Assembly (NCBI GenBank): GCA_004794785.1
Contig: SJOL01006399.1
Location: 124,917-188,916, forward strand
Reading direction: 5' to 3'
Length of the DNA stretch: 64,000 nt
Source of the DNA: Opisthorchis felineus
Taxonomy: Eukaryota; Platyhelminthes; Trematoda; Opisthorchiida; Opisthorchiidae
Below, piece after piece: positions 14,201 through 24,999 of this stretch; position 1 is the first letter of the stretch, and every line of letters starts with the position of its first letter. A model generated the notes under the pieces. That model searched no databases, was not told the DNA's origin, and was given only the letters and a program-made list of their open reading frames with translations. The position numbers and the translations under genes are program-made.

Positions 14201-15700
14201 AAGTTTTCAATGCTTTTCACACCACCAAAAAAGTATACGAATTTGTGAAGGAAGAACTAATCCACCTAAGAAAGCGTCGCCTGTGGGGTCATTCAACACA
14301 TCACCATGACATGTTGATTCCTTGGTTAGAGGATGAGTCGCACTATATTGAATCTAACTGAGGGTTAATCTCACTGCAAATCACTAGCCCGGCGCCAGAA
14401 GGTAAACTTAAGCTGGAAGATCGAGGGCCTGAAACTCCCTGGATTTTAACGGGATGCCCACTGCTGGCGAATCATACCAAGGATGAAACACCTGTATAGT
14501 GCACTCTCGGATTTTCGGTATAGAGCAGTTTCACTTAAAAGATAGGGTCTTTTGAAAATCTCAAAATCTCGTCACAGTAACAACAAACATTAACATCTTG
14601 ACAACATGGGAACATTTTGGAATTCTCATTAAGATTTCGTTCTGTGTCAGAAAGCCGAGAAGCACCAAGAAGACTCGACCTTGCGGCTTCACTGCTATTA
14701 GTTTAAGATCAAGACGCTTGGATACCATGGTCAACTCGCATCTAGAAAATGGAGCGCCCTCATCCATTAATCATGAAATTCTCACCTCGACGTTATGTGG
14801 CCGCATGCTCACTGGCTCCAGACTGATGACCGGTCAGTTGGAAGGCCCACACAAAACGTGAACCTTGGAGCTTTGTTGGTAGTATGAGAGGATTTAGGGA
14901 TTTGAAACATCGCAGGGTAATCAATAGATGAAAATTGTACTTGGGAGCAAATTCAACAAGTAGTGGCTTGAACGTTACTGCTGCGTGGATAGACATCCCC
15001 TCCGTTTTGGAAAACTGAATAAAAAGGCCACATATCTAACCCCTACCAAAATCTAGACTACACTAGTGTTCGGTTCCGTTAAAGTGAAATTCACCTTGAG
15101 ACAATTAGGGGCAAGGAGTGTTTTCCAATGAGAAATGCGGACATAAAAACCAAAAATGTTAGGTCAGACTATGAGTTGCTGAACTCTATCCTACTGCAAC
15201 TATGGCATGTCCAACAGGACGTAATCGACTGCCCGAATACTTCACGATAGTCGATATGTGGCTGTTTTGAAACACCGTCTATTTTTCGAAGAAAATATTT
15301 CGGTAAGTACCACAGTCTTAAGAAGGCCAGTGCGGAACGTTATGTGCAAAGCCGCCATTTGCTGTATGTAATGCTCACGTGAAAGGGGCCAATCTATCCG
15401 TGAATATAGTTAATTCATGGTGGATCGAATTCCAAAACCCCATCACAATTCTGAAGGCTGTCATAAGAAGGGCTGCACAACTTTTGAGGAACTTTTTTTC
15501 CAGTTTGTCAATAAATGATTACGACTAAAAACATAAAAGTCGTCCCAAGAACGCACTTAATCGAACTGAAAAATGTCTGTTCAGTGTCAGGCTTTTAAAC
15601 ACGAAAATTTATCCTTTGGTGTCCAAGATCAGACAACGTTGAATTGCTGGATGCCAAAAGGCTATAAATAGAATATTTTGGCATGAAGCCAAAGTGATTT
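5228..15700. other. Long intergenic stretch with weak open frames only
   Basis: About 10 kb with no feature I can support. Frames of 60-150 codons occur on both strands (for example 6343-6867, 8157-8420, 9184-9438, 10012-10473 minus), at about the rate expected by chance. TAA/AAT microsatellite runs lie at about 9527 and 10768-10800. The region around 10570-10700 has somewhat higher G+C and may be an old repeat, but I cannot name it. Confidence 0.45.
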
Positions 15701-15764
15701 TAACTACCTTACCAATAAACATGTTCGAATCATCATTTCGATGGAGTCTTGGAGATTAGCGGTT

Positions 15765-15827
15765 TCATGCAACTTGTACTTCAAAACTTCCACCACGAAC
15801 CCTGAATGGAATAGCAGTCATGGCATT
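15765..15827 (-). CDS. Proposed last exon of the MATH/TRAF-like gene
   Basis: After the donor at 15977 a 150-base intron would end at an AG just before 15827. The next 20 codons read NAMTAIPFRVRGGSFEVQVA and then stop, in phase 0 with the preceding VDK. The peptide alternates hydrophobic residues like a final beta-strand. One point against it: a better-looking acceptor (GGTCTGCAG) lies five bases upstream, and using it brings in a stop after four codons, so the true C-terminus could be either version. Confidence 0.4.
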   Translation of the reverse strand, partial: NAMTAIPFRVRGGSFEVQVA

Positions 15828-15977
15828 CTTTGCTGCAGACCATTTAAAATTAACGTTAACGACGTTTGATGTACTTTGCCAATTTGCTTGTAGGTTGACC
15901 AAAGAATGTCGGCTAAATTTTTGGGAAGCAACACAGGCAAAAGAGTCGTAATAATTAAAAAAATGAATTTAACAAAC

Positions 15978-17276
15978 CTTGTCAACTTCCAGCATGAGCA
16001 CCACGTCCTGCGAAATATCTGATGCACTTAGCCGATTATCAGTAGTGGATTTCGAGATTAAAGGCACGTTTACTGTGTAAAAGGTTGTGAGAGATTTCAC
16101 TATATCCAGGGCTGGATCATAGGGAATCAGCTGAATGGCAAATGCGGTCGACCTGTTTACTATCATACCTTCGGTGTCATCTTTCTTTTGAGAAATTAGA
16201 TTCTCGGGATCTGGAAAAATCCGTAACTTTACGAGACTACCCAAAATGTCGCTCATTACAATCCAATCAAAGCCATCGTTGTCTGTGACGCGTGAACAAT
16301 TTTTACCACCTTGTGGGGCAGTCGGGATCAAATCAACACGGCTTATTTGTAGTGCTTTATAAAGCTCAATGCCCAAGTTGATTTTGTGTTTCGATGTGAC
16401 CACTGGTCCCCCGCTCGATGCAAACCACCGACGATCACCAATGGGCACAGGGGCCGTTGTGGCGCCTATTTCTGGTGGGATAAGCTGGTCTATCATAGTG
16501 GATTTCGTTGTTCCTGTCTCATGCCAAGTTATTGTTGTTTGGTATTGAACTCGTGTCCAGTTTTTGGCACGACTATGTCTCTGTATGAAAAATGAGGGGC
16601 GACAATCTCGATCTGAATTGCCGGTGCGTTCGGGGAGGGACTTCCAATCAAGCACCAAACTCCAGTCGGCTCCAGCAAAATTAAAGCTTGTACTCTCTAG
16701 TGTCTTGCACCGTGAAACTTCTCTTGGATCCCTTGGTACGCGCAACTGTTCTTCATACGTTGTAACTGCACCACGCAGCTCAACTTCCAACAAACATGAT
16801 GAATCATCAAAAACATATCGCTCCTTTGTTAAGTACCCGGACTCTATCCACCTAGGTACTTTGAACGAAGGCTTAACCGAGGTGAAATTCGGCTCAATTT
16901 CTTCACGTGTCAGGTTTCGCATGAAGTGTTCTTGGTGAAGTATGGTGAAACGGACGTAGTTCAAATGTGCCTTCATCATGTTGGACAAACCACAACAGTG
17001 CAGTGCAAACCCCAAGGGTTGTTTCTGATAGTGCACAACAAATGAACCGCGTCTTGCTTGTGCATCTAGTGGGTCACTATAATATTCCAGTTTAACATAC
17101 CACGACAGTCCGCCATAGGAAAACTCCTTTGATTGCACCGACTGCAGAAATCCACGAGTAAGTTGAGATGGGACAACAAAAGTAAATACGTGAGTGTCAT
17201 GTTTTCCAAGCACCCGAACAATCTTGTGCAACTGTAGTGTTGGAAGCTTTCCGGGGCTGGACAAGTTGAGTTTCAT
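15978..17276 (-). CDS. Main coding exon of a protein with three tandem MATH/TRAF-like repeats
   Basis: This is by far the longest open frame in the window, about 433 codons up to the proposed donor. The start ATG has A at -3. In-frame TGA lies about 50 bases upstream, and a possible acceptor (TTCACTAG) sits 15 bases before the ATG, so the leader may be spliced. Three related units are visible. Unit 1 (about residues 28-169) has FSYGGLSWYVKLEYYSDP, then SFVVHYQ, then RWIESGYL and LLEVEL. Unit 2 (about 195-309) has FNFAGADWSLVLDWK, then SFFIQRH, then RWFASSGG and INLGIEL. Unit 3 (about 335-432) has FDWIV, LVKLRIFPDP and ends VVLMLEVDK. The strand order and the closing hydrophobic beta-strand resemble MATH/TRAF-like beta-sandwich domains, which bind protein partners. 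That family call is my inference. No BTB, RING or protease domain is visible in this exon. The last codons VDK are followed by GTTTGT, a usable donor. Gene reality is near certain; function is unknown. Confidence 0.8.
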
Positions 17277-17691
17277 GGTGCTTTGGTCTAGTGAACGAAT
17301 AACAAAGTATGTTATTCACACAGTAGAAGTAATAGACTGGATTTGAAAAGCTAAGCTTTTGGTTGGACGGAAACACCCGCCCACGCATGATGATCAACAC
17401 ACATTTTAATTGGTTCGGACATTGGTACGTGTACTGAGACCTATCCATGGTTAAATGAGTGGATAAGGGAGTTCATCGCTTGTTGCAACCCCGATAAGCA
17501 GGCGGGTTTAACCATAGCTTTCGGCATACTTAGGAAAATCTCCTGCATAAAAACAGTTCTCATTTATCATAACCGATGACCACCAGTAAGATAACACGTG
17601 AGACCGCCTTATGTCAGCATATATTATTTGCCACCGGAATATTCAATTTTGAAGTGAGAAATTTCCATGGTAGTAACTATGATTAACTTAC

Positions 17692-18230
17692 CACGGCATC
17701 CAACTCCGGTGCATCTTGATCAAAGCTCCCTTGTAAACTGTTGTTCAGACTCGTGAGTTTAATACTAATAATAATAATTGCAAGTGTTGAGGTTCCCGAT
17801 ACGGAACTTCGAGTGACGCGTAGGATCGACAATCCCGAATATCAAAAGGAAGAAGTGGGTTCGAAATTCTACGGTACTATTTACATAAGGGTAAGCAAAT
17901 GTGTACAACAAACCTCAATTGTTCACGTTCGTAGCGTCAACAAGTGCACAGGTCTGTCACTGACCGGCACAGTGCAGTGTCAACGTCCGCACACCAAACA
18001 ACGGCGAGCGGAATGATGGCTCAGTAGTGTGGGTTGCGGTCGTCCCTTCCGACGACAGTCTCGTGACTCTCATTGGCCGTGCGATCACACGGAGCAAGTC
18101 AAGGCAGGCTCAGCAAACGGGATACGAACGCGCATGGGTAAGTAGGTCAGCTGCGCACATTCACACACACAGACACACATGCCAACACACAAGTGTCAGA
18201 CGGGATGGCCTCTGCGGCAAGGTGAGTGGC
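17692..18230 (-). promoter_or_regulatory. CpG-rich stretch and likely 5' leader of the MATH/TRAF-like gene
   Basis: Between about 17900 and 18230 the sequence becomes clearly richer in G+C and CpG than its surroundings, and it contains an ATTGG (inverted CCAAT) near 18076. At 17691 the minus strand has a near-consensus donor, GTG|GTAAGTTAA, which could splice a leader exon to the acceptor at about 17291, in front of the start ATG. A short upstream frame (MHRSWMP) would terminate exactly at that junction. The plus strand also has donors here (AGG|GTAAGC at 17891, TGG|GTAAGT near 18135), so a divergent transcript is possible. This is promoter-like by composition and position only. Confidence 0.35.
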
Positions 18231-18813
18231 GGGTACGGATAAGCAAAACAACTGGAGATAAAAAGTACATAGGCGGAGTAAGCAAATGAATGGGGGAATT
18301 ATCATAAGGTCAAGTTACATTCAACAGCAAGTTCAGATAGACGCGAAGTATTTCAACATTTGGGTCCCTCTGAGCTTCGTTTTTTCGCAGTGCTGTTAGT
18401 TAGTTAACTGTCAGACACATCTGCGCATGTGTCCTGAGCCTGGATTAGGTGTGTCAAATTAATACCATAATTATTCGGGGGAAATATCACCCCACAATAT
18501 CAAAGATATCCAGGGGAATGTCATCAGTTCCTTGTTGTGAGTACGTAACGAGCATGTGGTCTGGTACAAGCGACCTCTGACGTTAACACTAGCGCCAAAT
18601 GGTACGGATGATTCCACCCTCGATTATTTGCGCACCGGCATCACCAGACTCACTGATACATGAAACCATAGGGAAGTGTAAAAACCCTGGGGATTTAGAG
18701 GTCCTTAAACTTCAAAAACTTCAAAAACCCTATATTTAAAGAATGTACTCCAGCGAGATCACTTAGCTTAATTCACTCACAATTTCGTTCTTCCTAAGGA
18801 AAGAAGTACGTCA

Positions 18814-18823
18814 TTTATTTATT
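18814..18823 (-). terminator. Poly(A) signal, doubled AATAAATAAA
   Basis: On the minus strand AATAAATAAA follows the TGA at 18853 by about 30 bases, a normal spacing for a short 3' UTR. It is the best-placed poly(A) signal seen next to any candidate stop codon in the window. Confidence 0.4.
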
Positions 18824-18852
18824 CAAGACTGCTATACAAACACACCGGGCTC

Positions 18853-19397
18853 TCAAAGGGGACATGCATTATGTGTACGATGAGTCACAAGCATCTCACA
18901 AGCATTGTCCTCTGGTACATTCAGTGCCATTTGGTCGAATGGTCTACTTTCCCTAAACCAGTCCGTTTCAGCGGCGTGTCCTGAATGATTGGCTAACTGG
19001 AGCGGAACCTTTGTCACTGTTTTCTCAGCTCCGTGGTAGATTTTGAGACAGACGGTGTCAGTGATAACTGAACGGGAATAACTCGCCAAACTTCTTCTGG
19101 TATTACAAAACGTTTTGCAAGATCACCGTTGCTTAGTGGCACAGAAACGGGAACAATCACGGTTACCTCGGTTGCGTATGGTAAGTTCGTTGGTCTCATT
19201 TTTTTGCAAAATCAACCAATAATTCGGAAATGAATATGACGGGCAGAATAGAAGTGCCATTTTAAGTGCTTACACTCAAACCTGGGGACTAGTGCTTGTT
19301 TAAAGCATGGAAACATCCTTATTATAGCTGCTGCGGGGTTAGAAGATGCACCAAAATTATAACCAGTGGTGTATGGACTGGAGGATTTTGAGCACAT
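18853..19397 (-). pseudogene. 3' end of a minus-strand gene, probably broken by a frameshift
   Basis: Two open blocks join with matching phase. The first (19397-19282) ends PCFKQALVP at CAG|GTTTGA. An 87-base intron then leads to the second block from 19194, which reads PTNLPYATEVTVIVPV and onward to FVIPEEVW. Near 19086 the frame must shift by one base (a lost G in a GG run would explain it). It then continues YSRSVITDTVCLKIYHG and onward to the stop at 18853. A poly(A) signal lies 30-40 bases past this stop, which supports a real 3' end. The gene would sit just upstream of, and in the same direction as, the MATH/TRAF-like gene. No family is recognised. The frameshift may be decay or a sequence error, or the second frame may be a separately spliced last exon (an acceptor-like AG lies at about 19097). 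Confidence 0.35.
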
Positions 19398-19399
19398 TC

Positions 19400-22300
19400 A
19401 TTGTTGTAGGTTGGTTTTTCTCGAGCATCTCCTGAGTTTTATTCCACAGAAGACTGATAAACGTTTGGTGAATTTATTTCGGGACCGACTGTCCACAGTT
19501 AGTGTCTGTAATTGATGGATTCCTAAATAAAGACCTGCATTCGTGGAGTTCTAAATGATGATTCATAAAAAGAGCAACCCTCGGCGTCACGAGTGGGTCT
19601 CATAGCGTTACTTCTGTATACCTTGTTAGGCGGCTGTCAAACTATTCCACATTATTCCCTGCATGCGATTTTGAATCAAACGACCCAGCAACGGCTTATT
19701 TCGTCAAGGAGATGCATTATCTTGTTTGGTTGAACCCATTTTTTTTAAATTGGTAGCATCCGTTTTTGTGGAGCCGGAATTTTTATTTCACTAAGCCGAG
19801 ATTCGCACTTTCACTGCTAAGACATAGTCAGGTATAACCAGTGGACGGTACAATATGACGGAAAACCTTATCCTTAACGCATGTTGAAGGAAAACCACAG
19901 GGAATAGAGAGCTTTATAGAGTAGTTCCATCAATAATATTATTCTCAGTCAGTCATTCTCAGTCATTCTCGATGAATGCTTGATTATTTTAGTGCACTTA
20001 GTGTTCTGTGGTACTACACTCTATATTCTTGCAACCCATACAGTAGCACTATCCAAGATCCCTCGGCTGAAGACGTCCTTACAGAGTTATTCGTTCCAAC
20101 CTACGTTGGACGAGGATCCATTTGAACTTCACACTTACTTTCCAAATCCGTTCTTCTATGGCCCAAACCGGCTGTTCCTTGCTCTCGTTTCCCTACAGAT
20201 TTTGCTAGTCCCTTTAAAGACCAGAAGCTACACTTCTCAGTTATTTGCCTAAAGCGAATGACTCGAAAGTTTTGAATGCACGGCATTTGAGCACAGTTAC
20301 AATGTGAAAAGCCCGGCGTTTGATTGCCAAGTTTGGAAGGTCAAGGATCGTTGTTTTCAAAGTCGGAACGCAGCTTACAAAGATATGAACAAAACCTACA
20401 AGAAGTGGCTTCCAGAACATGCTGCCAGGTGTAACTTATGTAGGATAGAGCTGTCAGTCCTTTAATTTGGAAAATGTTAGCAAAGTGGCTTATTTTCCTC
20501 CCCTAATGCCACGTGAGTTACGGAAACACACTCCACGCAGTTTGCGGCCCAAAATCTGACGGGTCTGGTCGATCAACACTTGCGACCGAGTTTGATTGGC
20601 CCAACAATTGCGGTGAGAGTTTGATTCTTTTGTTCATCCCGTAAGCTTCGGGCAATGAGTGCTAACCTTTAGTCAGCACTTGCCATCTTTTCTTATCTAA
20701 TAAGTCCGTAGCATTCGCAGCATTCGCAGCATCCGTAGCATTCCCCTCAAGGCCAACAAGACCATAGAATTTTCTGTATATTGTTTCTTCTGTGAATGGA
20801 CTTTCAAGCGCTTAGGGCCATATGAGTGCTAGCGTTAACGTAGACCAGTAGGTCGAAAGCAAAGCCAGACGAGTGAAATGCCATATTAGACATCACTGAC
20901 TTACCAACGACGCAGTCAGAAAATGGGCCTCACCAAAAGGTTTTACTGCACACAGAAGGTCTATAACCCGCATAAGAACAAACAGACGGAAACAATGCTG
21001 GTAAACCGAAGACTGATTTCGTAAGGTGGTTGTATGCGAATGCGGTGAAAATCCGCAAGGTGCGCATGCCCTCGCCTCGTAGATATCGAGTGCGGTACGA
21101 CTCCCGATAGATCGACCGCACATATATGCACCTTCTAGCTTTTATCCGACGCCATTTCACTCGATCGGCATTTATTGCTCCCATTCGGTTGCATAGCTCC
21201 TGCAGTGCATCCTCCAGTGTGTTCAACCAGCATAAGAGAGGAATCCTCATCGTCCGTTCTGCCAACCATGTTACAGACCTGCGTTCCAGGTGGAAAGGAG
21301 AAGGTTACTCGCTGAACTCGAAATATGTCTCCCAAATTTGCAATCTCGCTATGTGTTTAACACCAAGAAACTCCTGTGATTTTCGATACCTTTAGTGACA
21401 GTGGCTTAACAGGGAGCGGGTTACATAAATCAAATGGAACAAATTACTGGCATTCGTGGATGTTTCCTCCTCACTATTTCCTCAGAATTTTGTGCCTATC
21501 ACTGTCTGCGCATACGCGTAATTATACTGGAAGTCGCTAATTTTTCAGTTGGGATTCTTCCGGAGACAGAAACTGTCTCTAAGTTCCCAAAAAAGACATT
21601 CTTAGATTAGATGTTCGATTCAGGCAAGCTGTACGTAAACAGACGGAAGTGCCCCAATCAACTCCAGGTTTGGAGGTTCCCAAAAGCTTATTAGCGCGTG
21701 GATGTTGAAGGTATCTTGAAGTCGGTGACCCATGAACTTTCCACTGGAGAGCTAAGCTGCATGTGCTTTGCATGGAGCTGGAAAACACAATGGAAGTCGG
21801 TGCACATGAGCAAGTTCCAGAAGGGTATTCCGTGAAATACAGGAGGTTATGAGTGGCCATTCCGATAGGAACTGATATAATTGTGGTGTATTTGATCCTG
21901 CGCTGGCCCCAAGACAGTATGACTAAATGATGTCTACTGTTTCAAAAGCTGACAATACAGAGAAACGGCGCTGGGCAAACGACTTCAGTTGGCATTTTTA
22001 GTTGCATCGCGTGCTCTATCTGTCCCAAAACAAACGCACAATGTAGCACGGTCGCCTACCTGGAGAAATAGGAAACATTGGTCTTTTGACTCATCTCTGA
22101 TGATTACTGTCCACCTCAGTATGGTTCAGCGAATCACGGACGCACACAAATCGCCTTAACAGAGTGACTTTCCCAGACAAGCGATTGAACCAAATGGTTA
22201 GCAAACAATATGGTTCATCTGGTTTTTTTTAGCTAAGTTATGTCAGCTTTGTCTTCGAATAGCCACCTATTTTGTTTAAACAGACTCAGTTCGTGACATC

Positions 22301-22700
22301 TCCAAACCTTAGTACCTAAATTTATATCACCATTCCGTGCGTATCTTTGATGAATATAATAACTTGCATGCGACTTCGTCGGGCTGAACTCAACTAGATT
22401 ATGTCGAAGTGGTTCATCTCCTCAGATTGAGTGTGTGAGAAAAGTTACTGAAAGAATTTAAATCTAAAGAACTAATCCTTTGGTTATTTTACCATTCCTT
22501 AATCTCTTTGCGAAACAGTCTGTTCGTAAATCCCGTATCCTTAAATCCCTGTCGATACTGAAACCATTCTTTTGATATTCAGTGAAAACGTTTCATCAGG
22601 GAACAGTTACATGTGGCTCAAACGCAAAACCAGATGACAGTAAAACAGCGCTCAGTTTTCGACTTCCCAAATGCATTCGTATATCATGATATGTTTTTAG
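19400..22700. other. Intergenic, no firm gene
   Basis: There are short open frames on both strands. Around 20893-21395 several overlapping frames on both strands are open at once, which reflects locally higher G+C. A minus-strand frame with a good donor (GAA A|GTAAGT, near 20133) could be an upstream exon of the 18853-19397 gene, but the phase to the next block is not convincing. Short tandem CATTCGCAG units lie near 20709-20740. Confidence 0.35.
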
Positions 22701-22732
22701 TGAAAAGTGTGCATGCTATCCAACCCTCCAAA

Positions 22733-23148
22733 AATCAATCAGCCAAACAATCGACCAATCAGCCAATCACTCAATCAATCAATCAGTCAAACAATCGACC
22801 AATCAGCCAATCACTCAATCAATCAATCAGTCAAACAATCGACCAATCAGCCAATCACTCAATCAATCAATCAGTCAAACAATCGACCAATCAGCCAATC
22901 ACTCAATCAATCAATCAGTCAAACAATCGACCAATCAGCCAATCACTCAATCAATCAATCAGTCAAACAATCGACCAATCAGCCAATCACTCAATCAATC
23001 AATCAGTCAAACAATCGACCAATCAGCCAATCACTCAATCAATCAATCAGTCAAACAATCGACCAATCAGCCAATCACTCAATCAATCAATCAGTCAAAC
23101 AATCGACCAATCAGCCAATCACTCAATCAATCAATCAGTCAAACAATC
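22733..23148. repeat. 44-bp minisatellite, nine identical full copies
   Basis: The unit is eleven 4-base words of the AATC type (GACC AATC AGCC AATC ACTC AATC AATC AATC AGTC AAAC AATC in order). The GACC word recurs exactly every 44 bases at 22753, 22797 and so on to 23105, and I saw no difference between copies. The array clearly arose from an (AATC)n microsatellite that was then amplified as a higher-order unit. Because 44 is not a multiple of three and the unit has no stop in any plus frame, long Asn/Gln/Ser/Ile frames run through it. These are by-products, not genes. Confidence 0.97.
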
Positions 23149-23157
23149 TATCTATCC

Positions 23158-23188
<31 letters not shown>

Positions 23189-23293
23189 CATCTATCCATC
23201 TATCTATCTATCTATTTATCTATCTATCTACCTATCTATCTATCTATCTATCTGTCTATCCATTTATCTATCTGTTTAACTATCTATCTACCT
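23149..23293. repeat. Interrupted TATC (GATA) microsatellite
   Basis: About 145 bases of TATC units with single-base interruptions (CATC, TACC, TTTATC, TGTC) directly follow the 44-bp array with no spacer, making one compound tetranucleotide-derived tract. Confidence 0.95.
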
Positions 23294-24084
23294 TTCCAGC
23301 TACTAGGCGACCTACCTGTCTCACCGTCTATCTAAGGATGCGCAGGCAAAATGCGCGCAATGCAGTCATGCACGGCTGATGAATTCCTTAAGGTTTGAGG
23401 GAAAATCTGCTCACTCACCTCGCTAGCTCTCTTAATAAATTGTAACACATGTATCCGGATGGTTCTATTTTCAAATACCAGATTCATCAGCCATATAAAA
23501 TGGACAACATACAGGTTTATCAGATTAGAGGGACTTTGTATTCCACAGATAAGTTCGTTAGTGAACCAGGGTATTGTGACGGGAGGAAATGTTTGCAGCA
23601 TCGTGGGATACTGGTTAAATTCACGGTCTGCGAAAACAGTGCAAAATGCCACCTCGTTTAACCGGAACATTGTGATGGTAACAGGTCAAGTAAATGCTCG
23701 AAGAGGCTACCATAGATGCAGGATAAAATGATGTAATTTTGGGTGCAATTCTAAACTAGTTGGAGGTATGTACACAGAAGCAATATGAAGCTAACAGTCT
23801 AGGTGCAACTCAGAAGATACATAGCGATGTACAGACTAAGCGACGTTAACTTTTGCCATTGTTAGCTAATCGCTTATTTGTACTGACATCGAAACTTTAA
23901 TCCTGCACTGTCTTGATTAATCCGGATCTATTACTGTTATTTTTTTGGCAAGGTCAATGGATATGTGGCACTTTAGCAGCATCTGTTTCATATCAGGAGC
24001 CTGAGAATAAACAGCAGAAACTGAAAATTGAATGTGAACTTTTAGGCCTTATAAATTGTGCTTTTTGAAAGCTCGGAATAAACC

Positions 24085-24087
24085 AAA

Positions 24088-24138
<51 letters not shown>

Positions 24139-24140
24139 AT
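24085..24140. repeat. (AAAT)14 microsatellite
   Basis: Fourteen uninterrupted AAAT units. They follow an AATAAA-like sequence and A-rich DNA, so this could be the expanded 3' tail of an old retroelement, but no element body is recognisable upstream. Confidence 0.95.
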
Positions 24141-24824
24141 ATGTGTTTCATCTTGGCGAACTACACTCATTTGTGGGTTGTTTTCTATCCCGGTTGAATT
24201 TACAGTTTATTATACGCTCAAAATGAACGTGCTATTTTTGGTACGATATCCAGGATTTCGAAATTTATTTGCACATGCGAAACCTGCTGACCTTGTTTCA
24301 ATCCAAAATGGCTTACTCTAGCTGCAAACAACAAGCTATTCTTAGAAGCACCATTTTTTTCGCCTCGGTGAAGAAAAAACATTTTTATTTGTCATTCAAA
24401 CTCAGTTTTCTTTTGAATTATTGGGTGGATCAGGTGAAACCCAAGTGGTAAACATATGAAGTATTCATCATTTTGGTAACACTGCTCGTTAAGTTGTTGT
24501 CAGAGTGGTTTCAGCAACCTAATGACTAGTGTGTTTTGGGGGATAAATGTCACAAATATTTGACATAATCTACTCAAAAAAGGGGTTTGGATAACAAATA
24601 AACATGTTTTAGCAACGAAAAACAACATTCCCGTGAAGAGCTTAAAATCGTAATGGTTGGTTGCAGTTGGAGTAAGACATTATGATTAAAAAGCGGGTCA
24701 GGCGACTTTCGCGGATAAGAAAAAGGCTATATTAGGATGTACCGTACACATGTTTCCTCCTGTATTATTCTCTGGCAAATTGTTCGTAAATATAATAGTA
24801 GCGTCCCATAAAGAATGCAACAGT

Positions 24825-24991
24825 TTGGTTGTTGGTTTGTTCGCCGAGCTTGGCAGTTGGAATGCAAACGTTTCATCACCAATCGAGGTGACATCGTCAG
24901 TGCGGGGTTGAGTGACTGACGATGTCACCTCGATTGGTGATGAAACGTTTGCAATCCAACTGCCAAGCTCGTCGAACAGACCAACAACCAA
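24825..24991. repeat. Inverted repeat (77-bp arms, 13-bp loop) with a hammerhead-like core on each strand
   Basis: Arms 24825-24901 and 24915-24991 are reverse complements with three mismatches, separated by 13 bases. Each strand contains CTGACGA, then a 5-bp hairpin TCACC-TCGATT-GGTGA, then GAAACG (plus strand 24916-24947). This fits the conserved hammerhead ribozyme core CUGANGA, stem II, GAAA. On the plus strand a type III fold could use the left arm as stem III. Departures from consensus: the base of stem II has extra unpaired residues, the would-be cleavage base is U rather than C, and the full 77-bp hairpin competes with the ribozyme fold. It is probably two inverted copies of a dispersed retroelement-derived repeat. 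Certain as an inverted repeat, speculative as a ribozyme. Confidence 0.85.
24916..24947 (+). ncRNA. Hammerhead-ribozyme-like core, activity doubtful
   Basis: CTGACGA (24916-24922), a stem-loop (24925-24940) and GAAA (24942-24945) occur in the order and spacing of hammerhead motifs. The same core is read on the minus strand from 24900. Type I hammerheads are established components of Penelope-like retroelements and of schistosome short repeats, so a flatworm repeat is a plausible home. No clear stem I with good pairing is seen for a type I fold. Confidence 0.3.
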
Positions 24992-24999
24992 GCAGCGCA

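Noticed and set aside
22613..23335. 240- and 190-codon plus-strand frames rich in Asn, Gln, Ser and Ile
   Set aside because: They are produced entirely by the stop-free 44-bp tandem unit and the TATC tract; there is no gene structure around them.
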